DNA of 59,998 nt from Actinophytocola xanthii (GTDB lineage Bacteria; Actinomycetota; Actinomycetes; Mycobacteriales; Pseudonocardiaceae): positions 1 to 59,998 of the forward strand of contig NZ_MSIE01000063.1 of assembly GCF_001921205.1 (NCBI RefSeq), in the 5' to 3' direction. Below the pieces are notes generated by a model. That model was given only the letters and a program-made list of their open reading frames with translations, ran no database searches and was not told the DNA's origin. Below, piece by piece: positions 15,332 to 23,811 of the stretch (positions are counted from its first letter, which is position 1; each line of letters begins with the position of its first letter). Made by a program: the position numbers and the translations under genes.

Positions 15332-17404
15332 TCACCGCTCGCGCACCGCGGCCAGCTCGGCCGGCGGCGGCCCGGGGTGCACGAGGCCGAGCCGTTGGGT
15401 GGCCCTGGTCATCGCGACGTAGAGGTCGTTGTGCCCCAGTGGCTCGCCGAGCATCCCGGCCGGGTCGACGACCAGCACCGAGTCGAACTCCAGGCCCTTG
15501 GCCTGTCCCGGGGTGAGCAGAACCACCGGCTCGGTCGGGTCCGGTGGCCCGGTCAGCGACAGCACCACCGCCAGGGCGTCCAGCCGCGCGGCCGGGGCGA
15601 CCACCGCCAGCCGGCCGCCGCCGGCCAGGAGGTCGGCGGCGACCTCGGCGACCACATTGGGCAGTTCGGCCTCGGTCGTCCGTACCCGCCAGGGCGTCTC
15701 ACCGGCCGAGCGGACCGACCGGGGCGGCCGGGCTCCGGGGTGGTGGGCGGCGAGCAGGTCGGCCGTCGCGTCCATGATCTCCGTCGGCGTCCGGTAGTTC
15801 ACCGTGAGCGGCGCCAGCCGCCAGCGGTCCCGCACGTGCGGGGCCAGCGCCCGCTCCCAGGAGCCCGCCCCACCGGGGTCGCCGGTCTGCGCGAGGTCCC
15901 CGACGACGGTCATCGACCTGGTCGGGCACCGCCGCATGACCATCCGCCAGGCCATCTCGGACAGCTCCTGCGCCTCGTCGACGACCACGTGGCCGAAGGT
16001 GGCACGGGCCGCGACCCCGTCCGCACCGACCAGGGCCGCCGCCTCGTCCAGCAGCGGGAGATCCGCCGGGCTCCACTCCCCGCCGGACACGCCGAGCAGC
16101 TCCGCCACCACGCCCTCGGCGGTCAGCGTCGGCCACAGCTCCTCGAGCGCGGCCCGTACCCCGTCGTCGGCCAGCAGCGCGTTCCGCAGAGCGGCCCGGT
16201 CGGTCTCGTCCAGGATGGTCCTCGGCCCCTCGTCCTCGTCGCGGGCGTCGTCCACGACGACCCCCGCGGCGGCGAGCGCGCGCAGATCGGCCGCGCTCAG
16301 CCGGCCGTCCGCGCTGCCCCCGTCGATGGCCTCGCCGGTCTCGGTGAGCACGACCGCCTCCATGCGTTCCACGAGGTCCCCGGCCAGCGCCTCCACGACG
16401 TCGCGCTGGAAGACCAGGCCGGCCTCGTTGTGTGGGAGGCCGGTGCGCCTGGCCCGGCGCACCGCGCGGGCGTAGGCGCCCTGGTCCAGCCGCAGCACCT
16501 GCCGCTCGAACTCGACGTCCACCGGCTCCGTGGGCGTCCGCACCCGGGAGCGCACCTGCGCCGCCACCCGCTCGGCCATGTCCGCGCGCCCCTTCTCCTC
16601 GGCGGTTCGGGGCGGATCGACGCGGCCGACCCGGACGCCGGGACAGCGGTCGAGGACGAGGTCGGCGATGGTGGCGGTGACGACGCTGTTCTCCCCCAGG
16701 CCCGGCAGCACCTGGCCGATGAAGTCGAGGAAGACGCGGCTGGGCCCCACCACCAGCACGCCGCGGGTGCGCAGGTGCGGCTGGGTGTAGAGCAGGTAGG
16801 CGACCCGGTGCAGGGCGACGGCGGTCTTGCCGGTGCCGGGCCCGCCGGTCACCACCAGCACGCCGCGGTGCTCGTCCCGGACCACCGCGTCCTGCTCGGC
16901 CCGCAGCGTGGTCACGATGTCGCGCATCCGCCCGGTCCGCTGGGCACTCACCGCCGCCAGCAGGGCCGCCTCGCCGACCAGCCCGTCCGGCTCGCCGCCG
17001 GCCGAGTCGAGCAGCTCGTCGTCCAGGGCGACGACCCTGCGCCCGCGGGTGGTGATGTGCCGCCGGCGCCGGACACCCTGGGGAGCCGCCGCGGTGGCCG
17101 TGTAGAACGCCCTGGCCGCCGGCGCCCGCCAGTCCAGCAGCAGCGTCGCGGCCCCGCTCCCGAACAGGCTCAGCCGCCCGAGGTAGACCCGCTCGCCGTC
17201 GGACATGTCGAGCCTGCCGAAGCACAACCCCTGCTCGGCGGCCTCCAGCCGGGCGAGCTCGGCCCGCCAGAGGTCCATGCGTGCCGGGTCGGTGCCCTCC
17301 CGTCGCGCGGCGGCCAGGCGCCGCGCGGCCTCCGCACGCAGCCGGTCCACCCGGGCGTACAGCCCCGCCAGGTACTCCTGCTCGAGGTCCAGCTCCCCGC
17401 CCAC
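15332..17404 (-). CDS. HelD/HelR-type superfamily 1 helicase (RNA polymerase-associated)
   Basis: With the GTG at 17404 (GGAGGG five bases upstream) the protein has 690 residues; a GTG at 17458 would add 18. The N-terminal helical segment (EQEYLAGLYARVDRLRAEAARR) fits the coiled-coil arm of HelD proteins, which dissociate stalled or drug-bound RNA polymerase. Walker A is GGPGTGKT near 205. Walker B/motif II is VVVDEAQELSEM, motif III VGDLAQTGDPGG, motif IV/V TVNYRTP, and VAMTRATQRLGLV comes near the end. HelR members give rifampicin tolerance in actinomycetes. I did not recognise a rifamycin-associated element upstream, so drug induction is not supported here. Confidence 0.85.
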   Translation of the reverse strand: MGGELDLEQEYLAGLYARVDRLRAEAARRLAAARREGTDPARMDLWRAELARLEAAEQGLCFGRLDMSDGERVYLGRLSLFGSGAATLLLDWRAPAARAFYTATAAAPQGVRRRRHITTRGRRVVALDDELLDSAGGEPDGLVGEAALLAAVSAQRTGRMRDIVTTLRAEQDAVVRDEHRGVLVVTGGPGTGKTAVALHRVAYLLYTQPHLRTRGVLVVGPSRVFLDFIGQVLPGLGENSVVTATIADLVLDRCPGVRVGRVDPPRTAEEKGRADMAERVAAQVRSRVRTPTEPVDVEFERQVLRLDQGAYARAVRRARRTGLPHNEAGLVFQRDVVEALAGDLVERMEAVVLTETGEAIDGGSADGRLSAADLRALAAAGVVVDDARDEDEGPRTILDETDRAALRNALLADDGVRAALEELWPTLTAEGVVAELLGVSGGEWSPADLPLLDEAAALVGADGVAARATFGHVVVDEAQELSEMAWRMVMRRCPTRSMTVVGDLAQTGDPGGAGSWERALAPHVRDRWRLAPLTVNYRTPTEIMDATADLLAAHHPGARPPRSVRSAGETPWRVRTTEAELPNVVAEVAADLLAGGGRLAVVAPAARLDALAVVLSLTGPPDPTEPVVLLTPGQAKGLEFDSVLVVDPAGMLGEPLGHNDLYVAMTRATQRLGLVHPGPPPAELAAVRER

Positions 17405-17457
17405 GCCACCCTCCCACTTCCTCGGCGACCAGTGGCGTCGAGGTTGCCGGGACACCA

Positions 17458-17484
17458 CCGGAAGAAAAAGTCTTGTTCTTCCGG
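17458..17484. promoter_or_regulatory. Inverted repeat upstream of the HelD-like gene
   Basis: CCGGAAGAA (17458-17466) and TTCTTCCGG (17476-17484) form perfect 9-base arms with a 9-base spacer, immediately before the longer of the two possible starts of the helicase gene. If the GTG at 17404 is used, the repeat lies in the leader or promoter and may be an operator. The divergent methyltransferase gene starts 77 bases away. Confidence 0.5.
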
Positions 17485-17560
17485 CCGCCGTCAGCCGCCA
17501 GGCGACCTGCGGCGCCGTCGCCGGCGGGTTTGAGTGCGGCGAAGGGAGGTAGACCGTCGC

Positions 17561-18217
17561 ATGTGGCTTCTACGACCGCCCGGGGTCTACCGCCCCCAGG
17601 GTGACACTTGGTTGCTGGCCCGGGCCCTGCGGGACGCGGGCGTACCACCGGGCGGTGCGGTACTCGACATCGGGTGTGGCACGGGAGCGCTCTCGATCGC
17701 CGCGGCGCGGACCTCACCCCGCTCGATGACCGCGTTCGACCTCTCCAGACGCGCGGTGGCCGCGGCGCGGTTCAACACCGCGGTGCGTGGCCTGAACGTG
17801 CGCGTGCGGCGCGGCGACGCACTGGAAGAGGCGGCGGGCGAGCAGTTCGACCTGGTCCTGGCCAACCCGCCCTACGTGCCCGGAGTGGCCGACCTGCCCA
17901 GCCGCGGTCCCCGCCGGGCGTGGGACGCCGGCTCGGACGGCCGGGCGATGCTCGACCGGATCTGCGCCATGGCCCCGATCCTGCTGGCGCCCGGCGGTGT
18001 GCTGCTGACCGTCCACTCCGCTCTCTGCGACGTGGACCGGACGTTGGCCCAGCTGCGCGGCGGCGGCCTCAAGGCGTCGGTCGTGGCACGGGCCGACGAA
18101 CCGTTCGGTCCGGTCATGCGCGATCGGGTCGACAAGCTGCGGGAACTGGGCCTGATCGACCCGGACCAGCGGGTCGAGGAGCTGGTGGTGGTGCGCGGTG
18201 ACCGGCTCGCCAGCTGA
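17561..18217 (+). CDS. HemK2/MTQ2-like methyltransferase
   Basis: The 218-residue class I SAM-dependent methyltransferase has the SAM motif VLDIGCGTGALSIAAA near residue 30, an acidic AFDLS, and NPPY at about residue 105. NPPY is the mark of N6-adenine or glutamine-amide methyltransferases. It lacks the N-terminal domain of release-factor methyltransferase PrmC and resembles the short HemK2/MTQ2 proteins that modify Gln or another side chain. The ATG at 17561 follows a strong GAAGGGAGGT ten bases upstream. It overlaps the CDGSH gene by 20 bases, so the two form an operon. Its protein or small-molecule target is unknown; see the cluster finding. Confidence 0.85.
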   Translation: MWLLRPPGVYRPQGDTWLLARALRDAGVPPGGAVLDIGCGTGALSIAAARTSPRSMTAFDLSRRAVAAARFNTAVRGLNVRVRRGDALEEAAGEQFDLVLANPPYVPGVADLPSRGPRRAWDAGSDGRAMLDRICAMAPILLAPGGVLLTVHSALCDVDRTLAQLRGGGLKASVVARADEPFGPVMRDRVDKLRELGLIDPDQRVEELVVVRGDRLAS

Positions 18218-18404
18218 GCGTCGCCGGGTGCGGATCGAGACCGGCGGGCCGGTCCTCGTCGAGGGTCCCGTCGAGCTGACCGGCGACGACGGGACCACGG
18301 TGACCGCCGACCGCTTCCTGGTCGCGGTCTGCACCTGCCGCCGCAGCAAGCGTTATCCCCTCTGCGACACCAGCCACCGCAAGCGGGTGCGGACCGACAC
18401 CTGA
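18198..18404 (+). CDS. CDGSH-type 2Fe-2S protein
   Basis: The 68-residue protein shows a single iron-sulfur CDGSH signature, CTCRRSKRYPLCDTSH, near residues 45-60, with three Cys and one His as ligands; the usual CDG is CDT here. Small CDGSH proteins bind a 2Fe-2S cluster and act in electron or cluster transfer. The GTG at 18198 overlaps the methyltransferase by 20 bases; a later GTG at 18228 would give 58 residues and begin nearer the conserved part (GPVLVEGPVEL). It is convergent with the iron-containing redox enzyme gene, and such pairs recur in actinomycetes, so it may supply electrons to that enzyme. Confidence 0.88.
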   Translation: MTGSPAERRRVRIETGGPVLVEGPVELTGDDGTTVTADRFLVAVCTCRRSKRYPLCDTSHRKRVRTDT

Positions 18405-18436
18405 GGCTGGAGCCCCGGGGGTCGGTCCGCCACGGC

Positions 18437-19441
18437 TCAGGCCGGCCCCGGGTGCTCCGGCAGCTCGGTCAGCAGCGAGCAGCGCCCCTCCCGCCAGGAC
18501 CCGAGCAGGTGCTCGGCGAGCCGGCCCTCCAGGTACTCCGTGGCCTGCACCCCGAACACGACGTCGCCGGCCAGCTCCGGCTCGCGCTCCAGCAGGTCGC
18601 CGATGACGTCGTGGCGCAGCACCTGCTCGTGTACCGCGTCCGCCTCGATGTGCTCGGTGAAGAAGTGCGTCGTGCGCTCGGTGCCGCCCAGCCGCTCGAG
18701 GGCCTGGGCCAACCGCTGCGCGCTGGGCGCCGTGGTGATCTCGGCGGCGGCGAAGTGCCCGACCATCGCCCCGCGCAGGGCCCGGTGCAGGCCCAGCATC
18801 GACATCAGGTTGACGATCGCGATCTGCGGGGCCGGCACGTCGTCGAAGTAGTGCAGGTAGCCGGCGTCCAAGCCGGAGGCCTCGAGCAGGTCCGCGTAGA
18901 GCTTGGCGTGCACGCGGTCTGCGTGGCCGCCGCCGTACTCGTCGAACTCCACGGCCACCAGCGCGGCCTTCGCCCGCCCGGTCAGCCGCGGGATCAGCCA
19001 GGCGTGCGGGTCGGCCTCCTTGAGGTGGTAGATCGACCGGTGGGTCAGGTACTCCCGCAGGTGCCACCACTCGCCCTTGTCCCGGAGGAAGTGCGAGACC
19101 CCCGAACCGGGGATCCGCTCGACCAGCAGCTCGTCGAGCACCCCCGCGACGTCGTCCCCCGCGGGCACCGCGTCGCGCAGCGCGGCCAGGAACGGTCGCT
19201 CCAGCTCCCGGCGTGCGGACAGCAGCCCCGGCTCCCACTCCCAGGCGGGGTCGACACCCTCGAACCCGCGGTAGTGCAGCTCGTAACAGGTGTGCAGGGC
19301 GACCGCGAGGTCCGCGCCGAACGGGTCTGCGTCGTGCACGGGGAGCCGGACGCGCCCCGGCGCCGAAGCCAGTGCCTCGACAACCGCCTCCGAGAGCGGG
19401 CCTCTCGGCTTGGGCAACCGTCCGATGTCAACAGTCAACAT
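18437..19441 (-). CDS. Iron-containing redox enzyme, heme-oxygenase-like diiron fold
   Basis: The 334-residue, mostly helical protein carries the ligand pattern expected of heme-oxygenase-like diiron oxidases: VEFDEYGGGHADRVHA near residue 165 and FFTEHIEADAVHEQ near 265, giving Glu, His, Asp and His residues in the usual order. Family members use iron and O2 to oxidise amino-acid-like or fatty substrates. The ATG at 19441 follows GAGAAGAG in the gene direction. It overlaps the end of the carboxylate-amine ligase gene by 14 bases, so both are one operon. The convergent CDGSH gene could supply electrons. The substrate is unknown; a ligase product or small peptide is possible. Confidence 0.8.
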   Translation of the reverse strand: MLTVDIGRLPKPRGPLSEAVVEALASAPGRVRLPVHDADPFGADLAVALHTCYELHYRGFEGVDPAWEWEPGLLSARRELERPFLAALRDAVPAGDDVAGVLDELLVERIPGSGVSHFLRDKGEWWHLREYLTHRSIYHLKEADPHAWLIPRLTGRAKAALVAVEFDEYGGGHADRVHAKLYADLLEASGLDAGYLHYFDDVPAPQIAIVNLMSMLGLHRALRGAMVGHFAAAEITTAPSAQRLAQALERLGGTERTTHFFTEHIEADAVHEQVLRHDVIGDLLEREPELAGDVVFGVQATEYLEGRLAEHLLGSWREGRCSLLTELPEHPGPA

Positions 19442-20549
19442 TCTCTTCTCCCATGCTGAACGCGGACTTCGCGAGCATCCGCACGATTTGGACCGGGTCG
19501 GCGAAGGCGAGCTGCCGGCGCGCACCGGTACCGGAGACGAGGAGCCGCCGAAGTAGGGACTCCACGAGGTGCTCGTCGCCGGTCTCGGCCAGCGCCGGCC
19601 GGACCGTCTCGACGAGGTCGGCGACCAACTCCCCGGCCGGTACCTGGCGCGCCAGCAGCGGGTGCACCGCCGGCCCGTCGAGCCCGTAGCGGGCGGCCGA
19701 CCAGACCGCGGCCGCCGCCACCTGGTCGTCCAGCTCCGGCGCGGGCCGACCGCGGCCGATGTCGCGGAGCGCGGTTCGGACCAGGGCTCGGCACAGGGCC
19801 GCCTGCAGCAGCGCGCCGTCGACGTCCGCCGAGACGTCCGCGACCCGGAACTCGACCGTCGGCAGCCGCGGCGAGGGACGGACGAGCCAAAACGTCATGG
19901 CCTCGTCGAGCAGCACGCCGGCCGACACCAGGCGCGCCAGCCGGGCGGTGTAGGCACGCAGCGAGCCGAACCGGGGCGGCACGCCCGAGCCGGGGAACCG
20001 GGACTGGCTCACCATCCGCCAGCTCGCGAAACCGGTCCGCCTGCCCTCGTGCACCGGGGAGTTCACCGAGAGCGCCAGCAACGTGGGCAGCCAGGGCCGA
20101 ACGTGGTCGACGACGGCGACGGCGGTCTCCGGGTCCGCCACGCCGACGTGGACGTGGCAACCGCAGGCCTGGTAGTCGGCGACGACCCCGGCATACCTCG
20201 TGGCGATCCGCTCGAACCGCTCTCCCGGGGTGGTCCGCGTCTCGCCGCCGAGCACGGGCGTACCGGAGGGCACCACAAGCAGGTCACGGGCGGCGGTGGC
20301 CAGCTGGTGCCGGGCGTGGTAAAGCTGCGCGCCGAGTTCGGCGAGCGACTCGCACACCCCCGAGGCGGCCTCCACCTGCGTGGCGAGCAGCTCGGGTTGC
20401 AGGCTGGCACCGGGCCCGGCCATCGGCAGCGCACGCGCGGCCGCGATCACCCGTTCGGCGGCCGGCACCGTACGGGCCGTCGCCGGGTCGGCGAGCAGGA
20501 ACTCCTCCTCGACGCCGACGGACCAGCCGGACGCCCGGTTGGTCGTCAT
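19428..20549 (-). CDS. YbdK/EgtA-type carboxylate-amine ligase (GCS2 family)
   Basis: The 373-residue member of the glutamate-cysteine ligase family 2 has the ATP/metal motif VGVEEEFLL at residues 10-18, a QPELLATQVE segment near 55 and ACGCHVHVGV near 130. These enzymes join the gamma-carboxylate of glutamate, or a related acid, to an amine using ATP. Actinomycete members include EgtA (ergothioneine) and several orphan ligases, and no ergothioneine genes are nearby. The ATG at 20549 leaves a 101-base divergent region in front of the 52-residue peptide gene. It is co-transcribed with the heme-oxygenase-like iron enzyme, with which it overlaps by 14 bases, suggesting ligation followed by oxidation. 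Confidence 0.88.
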   Translation of the reverse strand: MTTNRASGWSVGVEEEFLLADPATARTVPAAERVIAAARALPMAGPGASLQPELLATQVEAASGVCESLAELGAQLYHARHQLATAARDLLVVPSGTPVLGGETRTTPGERFERIATRYAGVVADYQACGCHVHVGVADPETAVAVVDHVRPWLPTLLALSVNSPVHEGRRTGFASWRMVSQSRFPGSGVPPRFGSLRAYTARLARLVSAGVLLDEAMTFWLVRPSPRLPTVEFRVADVSADVDGALLQAALCRALVRTALRDIGRGRPAPELDDQVAAAAVWSAARYGLDGPAVHPLLARQVPAGELVADLVETVRPALAETGDEHLVESLLRRLLVSGTGARRQLAFADPVQIVRMLAKSAFSMGEENVDC

Positions 20550-20650
20550 GGCTGCGGTTAGCCGTAACGGTGGTGGGCCAAACGCGCGACAGTAGGGGTG
20601 TGGTGACCGGCATATCGGGGTAATCACCTGCCGGGAAAGGGAGAGATGCC

Positions 20651-20809
20651 ATGACTGTCCACGCTCGCCAGCTCGCCCGTATCTGCCGTGAACGAATGGT
20701 CGCCCAGGATGAGGAGTCGCTCATCACGGAGCAGCCTGGTCAGGACAACCAGCAGCAGCCCGCCCAGGCCGACCCGCGGTCGGAGCAGCGCGAGAACGTC
20801 CTCAGCTGA
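20651..20809 (+). CDS. Small peptide gene, 52 residues, divergent from the ligase
   Basis: The ATG at 20651 is preceded by AAAGGGAGAG at ideal spacing, and the stop is followed three bases later by a strong hairpin terminator, so this small frame has its own expression signals. The product starts MTVHARQLARICRERMVAQD and continues as a Gln/Glu/Asp-rich, Gly-poor tail ending in NVLS. There is one Cys (residue 12) and no signal peptide or membrane segment. I do not recognise a family. It is divergent from the carboxylate-amine ligase/iron enzyme operon and could be its substrate, a regulator, or unrelated. Confidence 0.6.
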   Translation: MTVHARQLARICRERMVAQDEESLITEQPGQDNQQQPAQADPRSEQRENVLS

Positions 20810-20812
20810 CGG

Positions 20813-20843
20813 GGGTGCGTCCGAGCCCACTCCGGACGCACCC
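20813..20843 (+). terminator. Strong hairpin terminator
   Basis: GGGTGCGTCCG (20813-20823) pairs perfectly with CGGACGCACCC (20833-20843) around a 9-base loop. It starts three bases after the stop of the 52-residue gene and lies before the convergent topoisomerase gene. Confidence 0.8.
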
Positions 20844-20891
20844 TCGCCCACGACAACTTCACTCGACACCCGACCCGCGGGGCCGCCGGCC

Positions 20892-21890
20892 CTACTCGTC
20901 GAGCAGGCGGATCACGGCCTTCTCGACGGCCAGGCGAAGCTCGTCGTCGGCCAGCCCGGACAGCCGCTCCGGCAGACCGGTCAGGGTCTGGCCGCGCTCC
21001 CAGGCCGACACCACCCGTGGATCGACGTAGGAGCGACGGGCCACCGCGGGGGTGTTGCCCAGCTGCTCGGAGACCTCCTTCATCACCGCGGCCTCCACCC
21101 GCCGGCGCCCACGCGCCGAGGACGGCGGCTCCACACCGGCGAACGCCACCGCCGCCAGCACCGTCGCGTGCCAGGTGCGGAGGTCCTTCGCGGTGAACTC
21201 CTCGCCCACGATCGACCGGAGCTGGTCGTTCACGTCCTCCGCGCGTACGTCGTGCCGCCCTGTCCGATCCTTGTAGGACAGCAACCGGTCGTCGTCGGCC
21301 CGGCCGCGGCGCAGCGCCGTCACGAGCGTGGCGAGCTCGGAGTCCCGGATCCGCAGCCGGCGCTCGATACCGCCCTTGGCGGTGAAGTTGAAGTTCAGCA
21401 CGCCCTTGCTGACCTCGACGTCGCCGCGCAGCAGGGTCGCCACCCCGCGGGTGCCGTTGTCGTTGGCGTACTCCTCGCCGCCGGTGCGGAACACCCCGCG
21501 GTCGAGCATGCGCAGCGCCCCGGCGATCACCCGGTCCCGGCCGAGACCCGGCCGGGACAGGTCGGCGTCGATCCTGGTGCGCAGGTCGGGCAGGCGGCGG
21601 CCGAGCTCGACGACCCGCCGGTGCTTCTCCTCGTCCCGGCGCTCGCGCCACGCCTCGTGGTAGAGGTACTGGCGCCGACCGGCGTCGTCGACACCGACTG
21701 CCTGAATGTGCCCGTTCGGGTACGGGCAGATCCACACGTCGCGCCAGGCCGGCGGAATGGCCAGCCCCCGGACGCGCTCGAGTGCCTCGGCGTCCAGCGG
21801 TGCGCCCTCGTGGTCGGTGAAGCTGAAGCCCCGCCCACGACGCTGCCGCCGGATGCCCTTGCCCCACACGTTGCTTCGCCGCAGCCGCAT
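20892..21890 (-). CDS. DNA topoisomerase IB (poxvirus/eukaryote type)
   Basis: The 332-residue protein relaxes supercoils by making a 3'-phosphotyrosyl intermediate. The N-terminal domain (1-80) has the family signature GFSFTDHEGAPL and PPAWRDVWICPYPNGHIQAVG. The catalytic domain carries the Arg/Lys residues in SYKDRTGRH and the LRTWHAT motif, and the active Tyr in VARRSYVDP near residue 290. Length and order match bacterial topoisomerase IB. The ATG at 21890 is the natural start. It is divergent from the hemerythrin gene (65 bases) and appears to be a single-gene unit. Confidence 0.93.
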   Translation of the reverse strand: MRLRRSNVWGKGIRRQRRGRGFSFTDHEGAPLDAEALERVRGLAIPPAWRDVWICPYPNGHIQAVGVDDAGRRQYLYHEAWRERRDEEKHRRVVELGRRLPDLRTRIDADLSRPGLGRDRVIAGALRMLDRGVFRTGGEEYANDNGTRGVATLLRGDVEVSKGVLNFNFTAKGGIERRLRIRDSELATLVTALRRGRADDDRLLSYKDRTGRHDVRAEDVNDQLRSIVGEEFTAKDLRTWHATVLAAVAFAGVEPPSSARGRRRVEAAVMKEVSEQLGNTPAVARRSYVDPRVVSAWERGQTLTGLPERLSGLADDELRLAVEKAVIRLLDE

Positions 21891-21955
21891 ACGCGCAGAG
21901 CTACCCCGGAACGAGGCGATGAATCACGGTGACGCGATTGGGGTACACAGGACAC

Positions 21956-22498
21956 ATGACGGACCTCGTTGACGCAGTCCTCGACGACCACCGCGTCGTC
22001 GGCCGCATGCTCGACGACGTCGCGGCGAGCGGCGACGCGCGCAACCGGCGGGAGCTGCTCGAGCGGGCGATCGCCGAGCTCTCGCGGCACTGGACGGCCG
22101 AGGAGCAGTTCCTCTACCCGACCGTGCGCCGGGTGCTGCCCGGCGGGGACGAGCTCGCCGACCAGCGCCTGGCCGAGCACGCCGACGGCGAGCGGGTGAT
22201 GAACGAGCTCCAGCACGTCGACGCGGCAACGCCCCGGTTCGACGAGCTCGTCACCGGCCTCGTCGACGCGGTGCGCGGCCACCTGCGGACCGAGGCGGAC
22301 ATGCTGTCGCGGCTGCGCGAGGCGTGCCCGCCGGAGGAGCTGCGCGAGCTCGGGCACGGGTACGAGCAGAGCAAGAAGGTCGCGCCCACCCGCCCGCACC
22401 CGCTGGTACCCGGCACGGCACCGGCGAACAAGATCGTCTCTACCGGACTCGGCCTGGTCGACCGGGTGCGCGACGCGATCACGCGGCGCAACACCTGA
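21956..22498 (+). CDS. Hemerythrin-domain protein
   Basis: The 180-residue protein has an N-terminal four-helix hemerythrin-like domain. Likely iron ligands include LDDHRVVGRML (His near 11), LSRHWTAEEQFLYP (His and Glu near 45-50), LAEHADGERVM (His near 75) and VRGHLRTEADML (His and Glu near 105). Such domains bind a diiron centre and sense or store O2 or NO. The C-terminal 45 residues are basic and proline-rich with no recognised motif. The ATG at 21956 is preferred over an upstream GTG at 21929. The transcript leader must be very short. Confidence 0.85.
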   Translation: MTDLVDAVLDDHRVVGRMLDDVAASGDARNRRELLERAIAELSRHWTAEEQFLYPTVRRVLPGGDELADQRLAEHADGERVMNELQHVDAATPRFDELVTGLVDAVRGHLRTEADMLSRLREACPPEELRELGHGYEQSKKVAPTRPHPLVPGTAPANKIVSTGLGLVDRVRDAITRRNT

Positions 22499-22522
22499 GG
22501 GACGCGCCCCTAGACTCCCCGC

Positions 22523-23743
22523 ATGCCCGAGCCCTGGCACAGCGCGCTCACCCACCTGGAATGTGCCCGCTGCGGCATCCGGCACGACGCCTCCGTCCCG
22601 CAGAACCTGTGTGCCTGCGGCTCGCCGCTGCTCGCCCGGTACGACCTGGAGCGGGTGGGTGCCACGGTCGCGCCAGCCGACCTCGCCGAGCGGGGCCAGG
22701 ACCTGTGGCGCTACCGCGAGCTGCTGCCGGTGGCTGGCCGGGAGAACGCCATCACCCTCGGCGAGGGCATGACGCCGATCCTGCCGCTGGCCCGCTACGG
22801 GCACGGGATCGGCGTACCCGGTCTGCTGGTCAAGGACGAGGGGCTGCTGCCGACCGGCAGCTTCAAGGCACGCGGCGCGGCCGTCGGCGTCTCCCGGGCC
22901 CGCGAGCTGGGTATCGAGGCGATCACCATGCCGACCAACGGCAACGCCGGCGCCGCCTGGGCCGCCTACGCGGCCCGGGCCGGCCTGCGCTCGCTCGTGG
23001 TGATGCCGGAGGACGCCCCGCGCATCACCCGCATGGAGTCGGCCCTGGCCGGTGCCCGGCTGTACGTCGTGGACGGCCTGATCGGCGACGCCGGGGCGAT
23101 CGCCGCCCAGGCGGTGGCCGACGGCTGGTTCAGCACGGCGACCCTGCGCGAGCCCTACCGGGTCGAGGGCAAGAAGACCATGGGCCTGGAGATCGTCGAG
23201 CAGCTCGGCTGGCGCGCACCGGACGTGATCGTGTACCCGACCGGCGGCGGGGTCGGCCTGATCGGCATCCACAAGGCGCTCGAGGAGCTGCGGGCCCTGG
23301 GCTGGCTCACCGGACCTGCACCCCGCCTGGTCGTCGTGCAGGCGGCGGGCTGCGCGCCGCTCGTGCGCGCGTTCGAGGCCGGCAGCTCGACCGCGCCGCC
23401 CTGGCCGGACCCGCGGACGTTCGCCTACGGCGTCAACGTCGCCAGCACGCTGGGCGACTTCCTCGTGCTGGACGCGGTGCGCTCGACCGGGGGCACCGCC
23501 GTCGCGGTCGCCGACGAGGACATCCTCGCCGCGCAGGCCGCCTGCGCCGCCGCCGAGGGCCTGGTGACCTGCCCCGAGGGCGCGGCGACGCTGGCCGCCG
23601 TCGCCCGGCTGCGCGAAAGCGGCTGGCTCACCGGCGAGGAGGAGGTCGTCGTGCTCAACACCGGCAGCGGCCTGAAGTACCCGCCGCCGGCGGGCTCTCC
23701 CGAGCCACCTCACCTCGCACCGGGAGCGACGCTGCCCGACTGA
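22523..23743 (+). CDS. Threonine synthase-like PLP enzyme
   Basis: The 406-residue fold-type II PLP enzyme has the cofactor Lys115 in PTGSFKARG. A zinc-ribbon-like N-terminus carries Cys14, Cys17, Cys30 and Cys32, and the phosphate-binding loop is PTGGGVGLIG. This is the architecture of threonine synthase, which makes threonine from O-phosphohomoserine. No homoserine kinase or dehydrogenase is nearby, so it may be a second copy or a related amino-acid lyase rather than the main thrC. The C-terminal 20 residues are proline-rich and variable. It starts 24 bases after the hemerythrin gene on the same strand. Confidence 0.82.
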   Translation: MPEPWHSALTHLECARCGIRHDASVPQNLCACGSPLLARYDLERVGATVAPADLAERGQDLWRYRELLPVAGRENAITLGEGMTPILPLARYGHGIGVPGLLVKDEGLLPTGSFKARGAAVGVSRARELGIEAITMPTNGNAGAAWAAYAARAGLRSLVVMPEDAPRITRMESALAGARLYVVDGLIGDAGAIAAQAVADGWFSTATLREPYRVEGKKTMGLEIVEQLGWRAPDVIVYPTGGGVGLIGIHKALEELRALGWLTGPAPRLVVVQAAGCAPLVRAFEAGSSTAPPWPDPRTFAYGVNVASTLGDFLVLDAVRSTGGTAVAVADEDILAAQAACAAAEGLVTCPEGAATLAAVARLRESGWLTGEEEVVVLNTGSGLKYPPPAGSPEPPHLAPGATLPD

Positions 23744-23811
23744 CGCCCCGTCCGGTCCTGTGTCCGGTCCGTTCAAGACGGGGTGCGGCGCACGGCTCTA
23801 GCGTGTGCCGC

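Noticed and set aside
21941-21956. GGGTAC before the hemerythrin gene as a stress-type promoter
   Set aside because: No GTTT occurs at 14-16 bases upstream.
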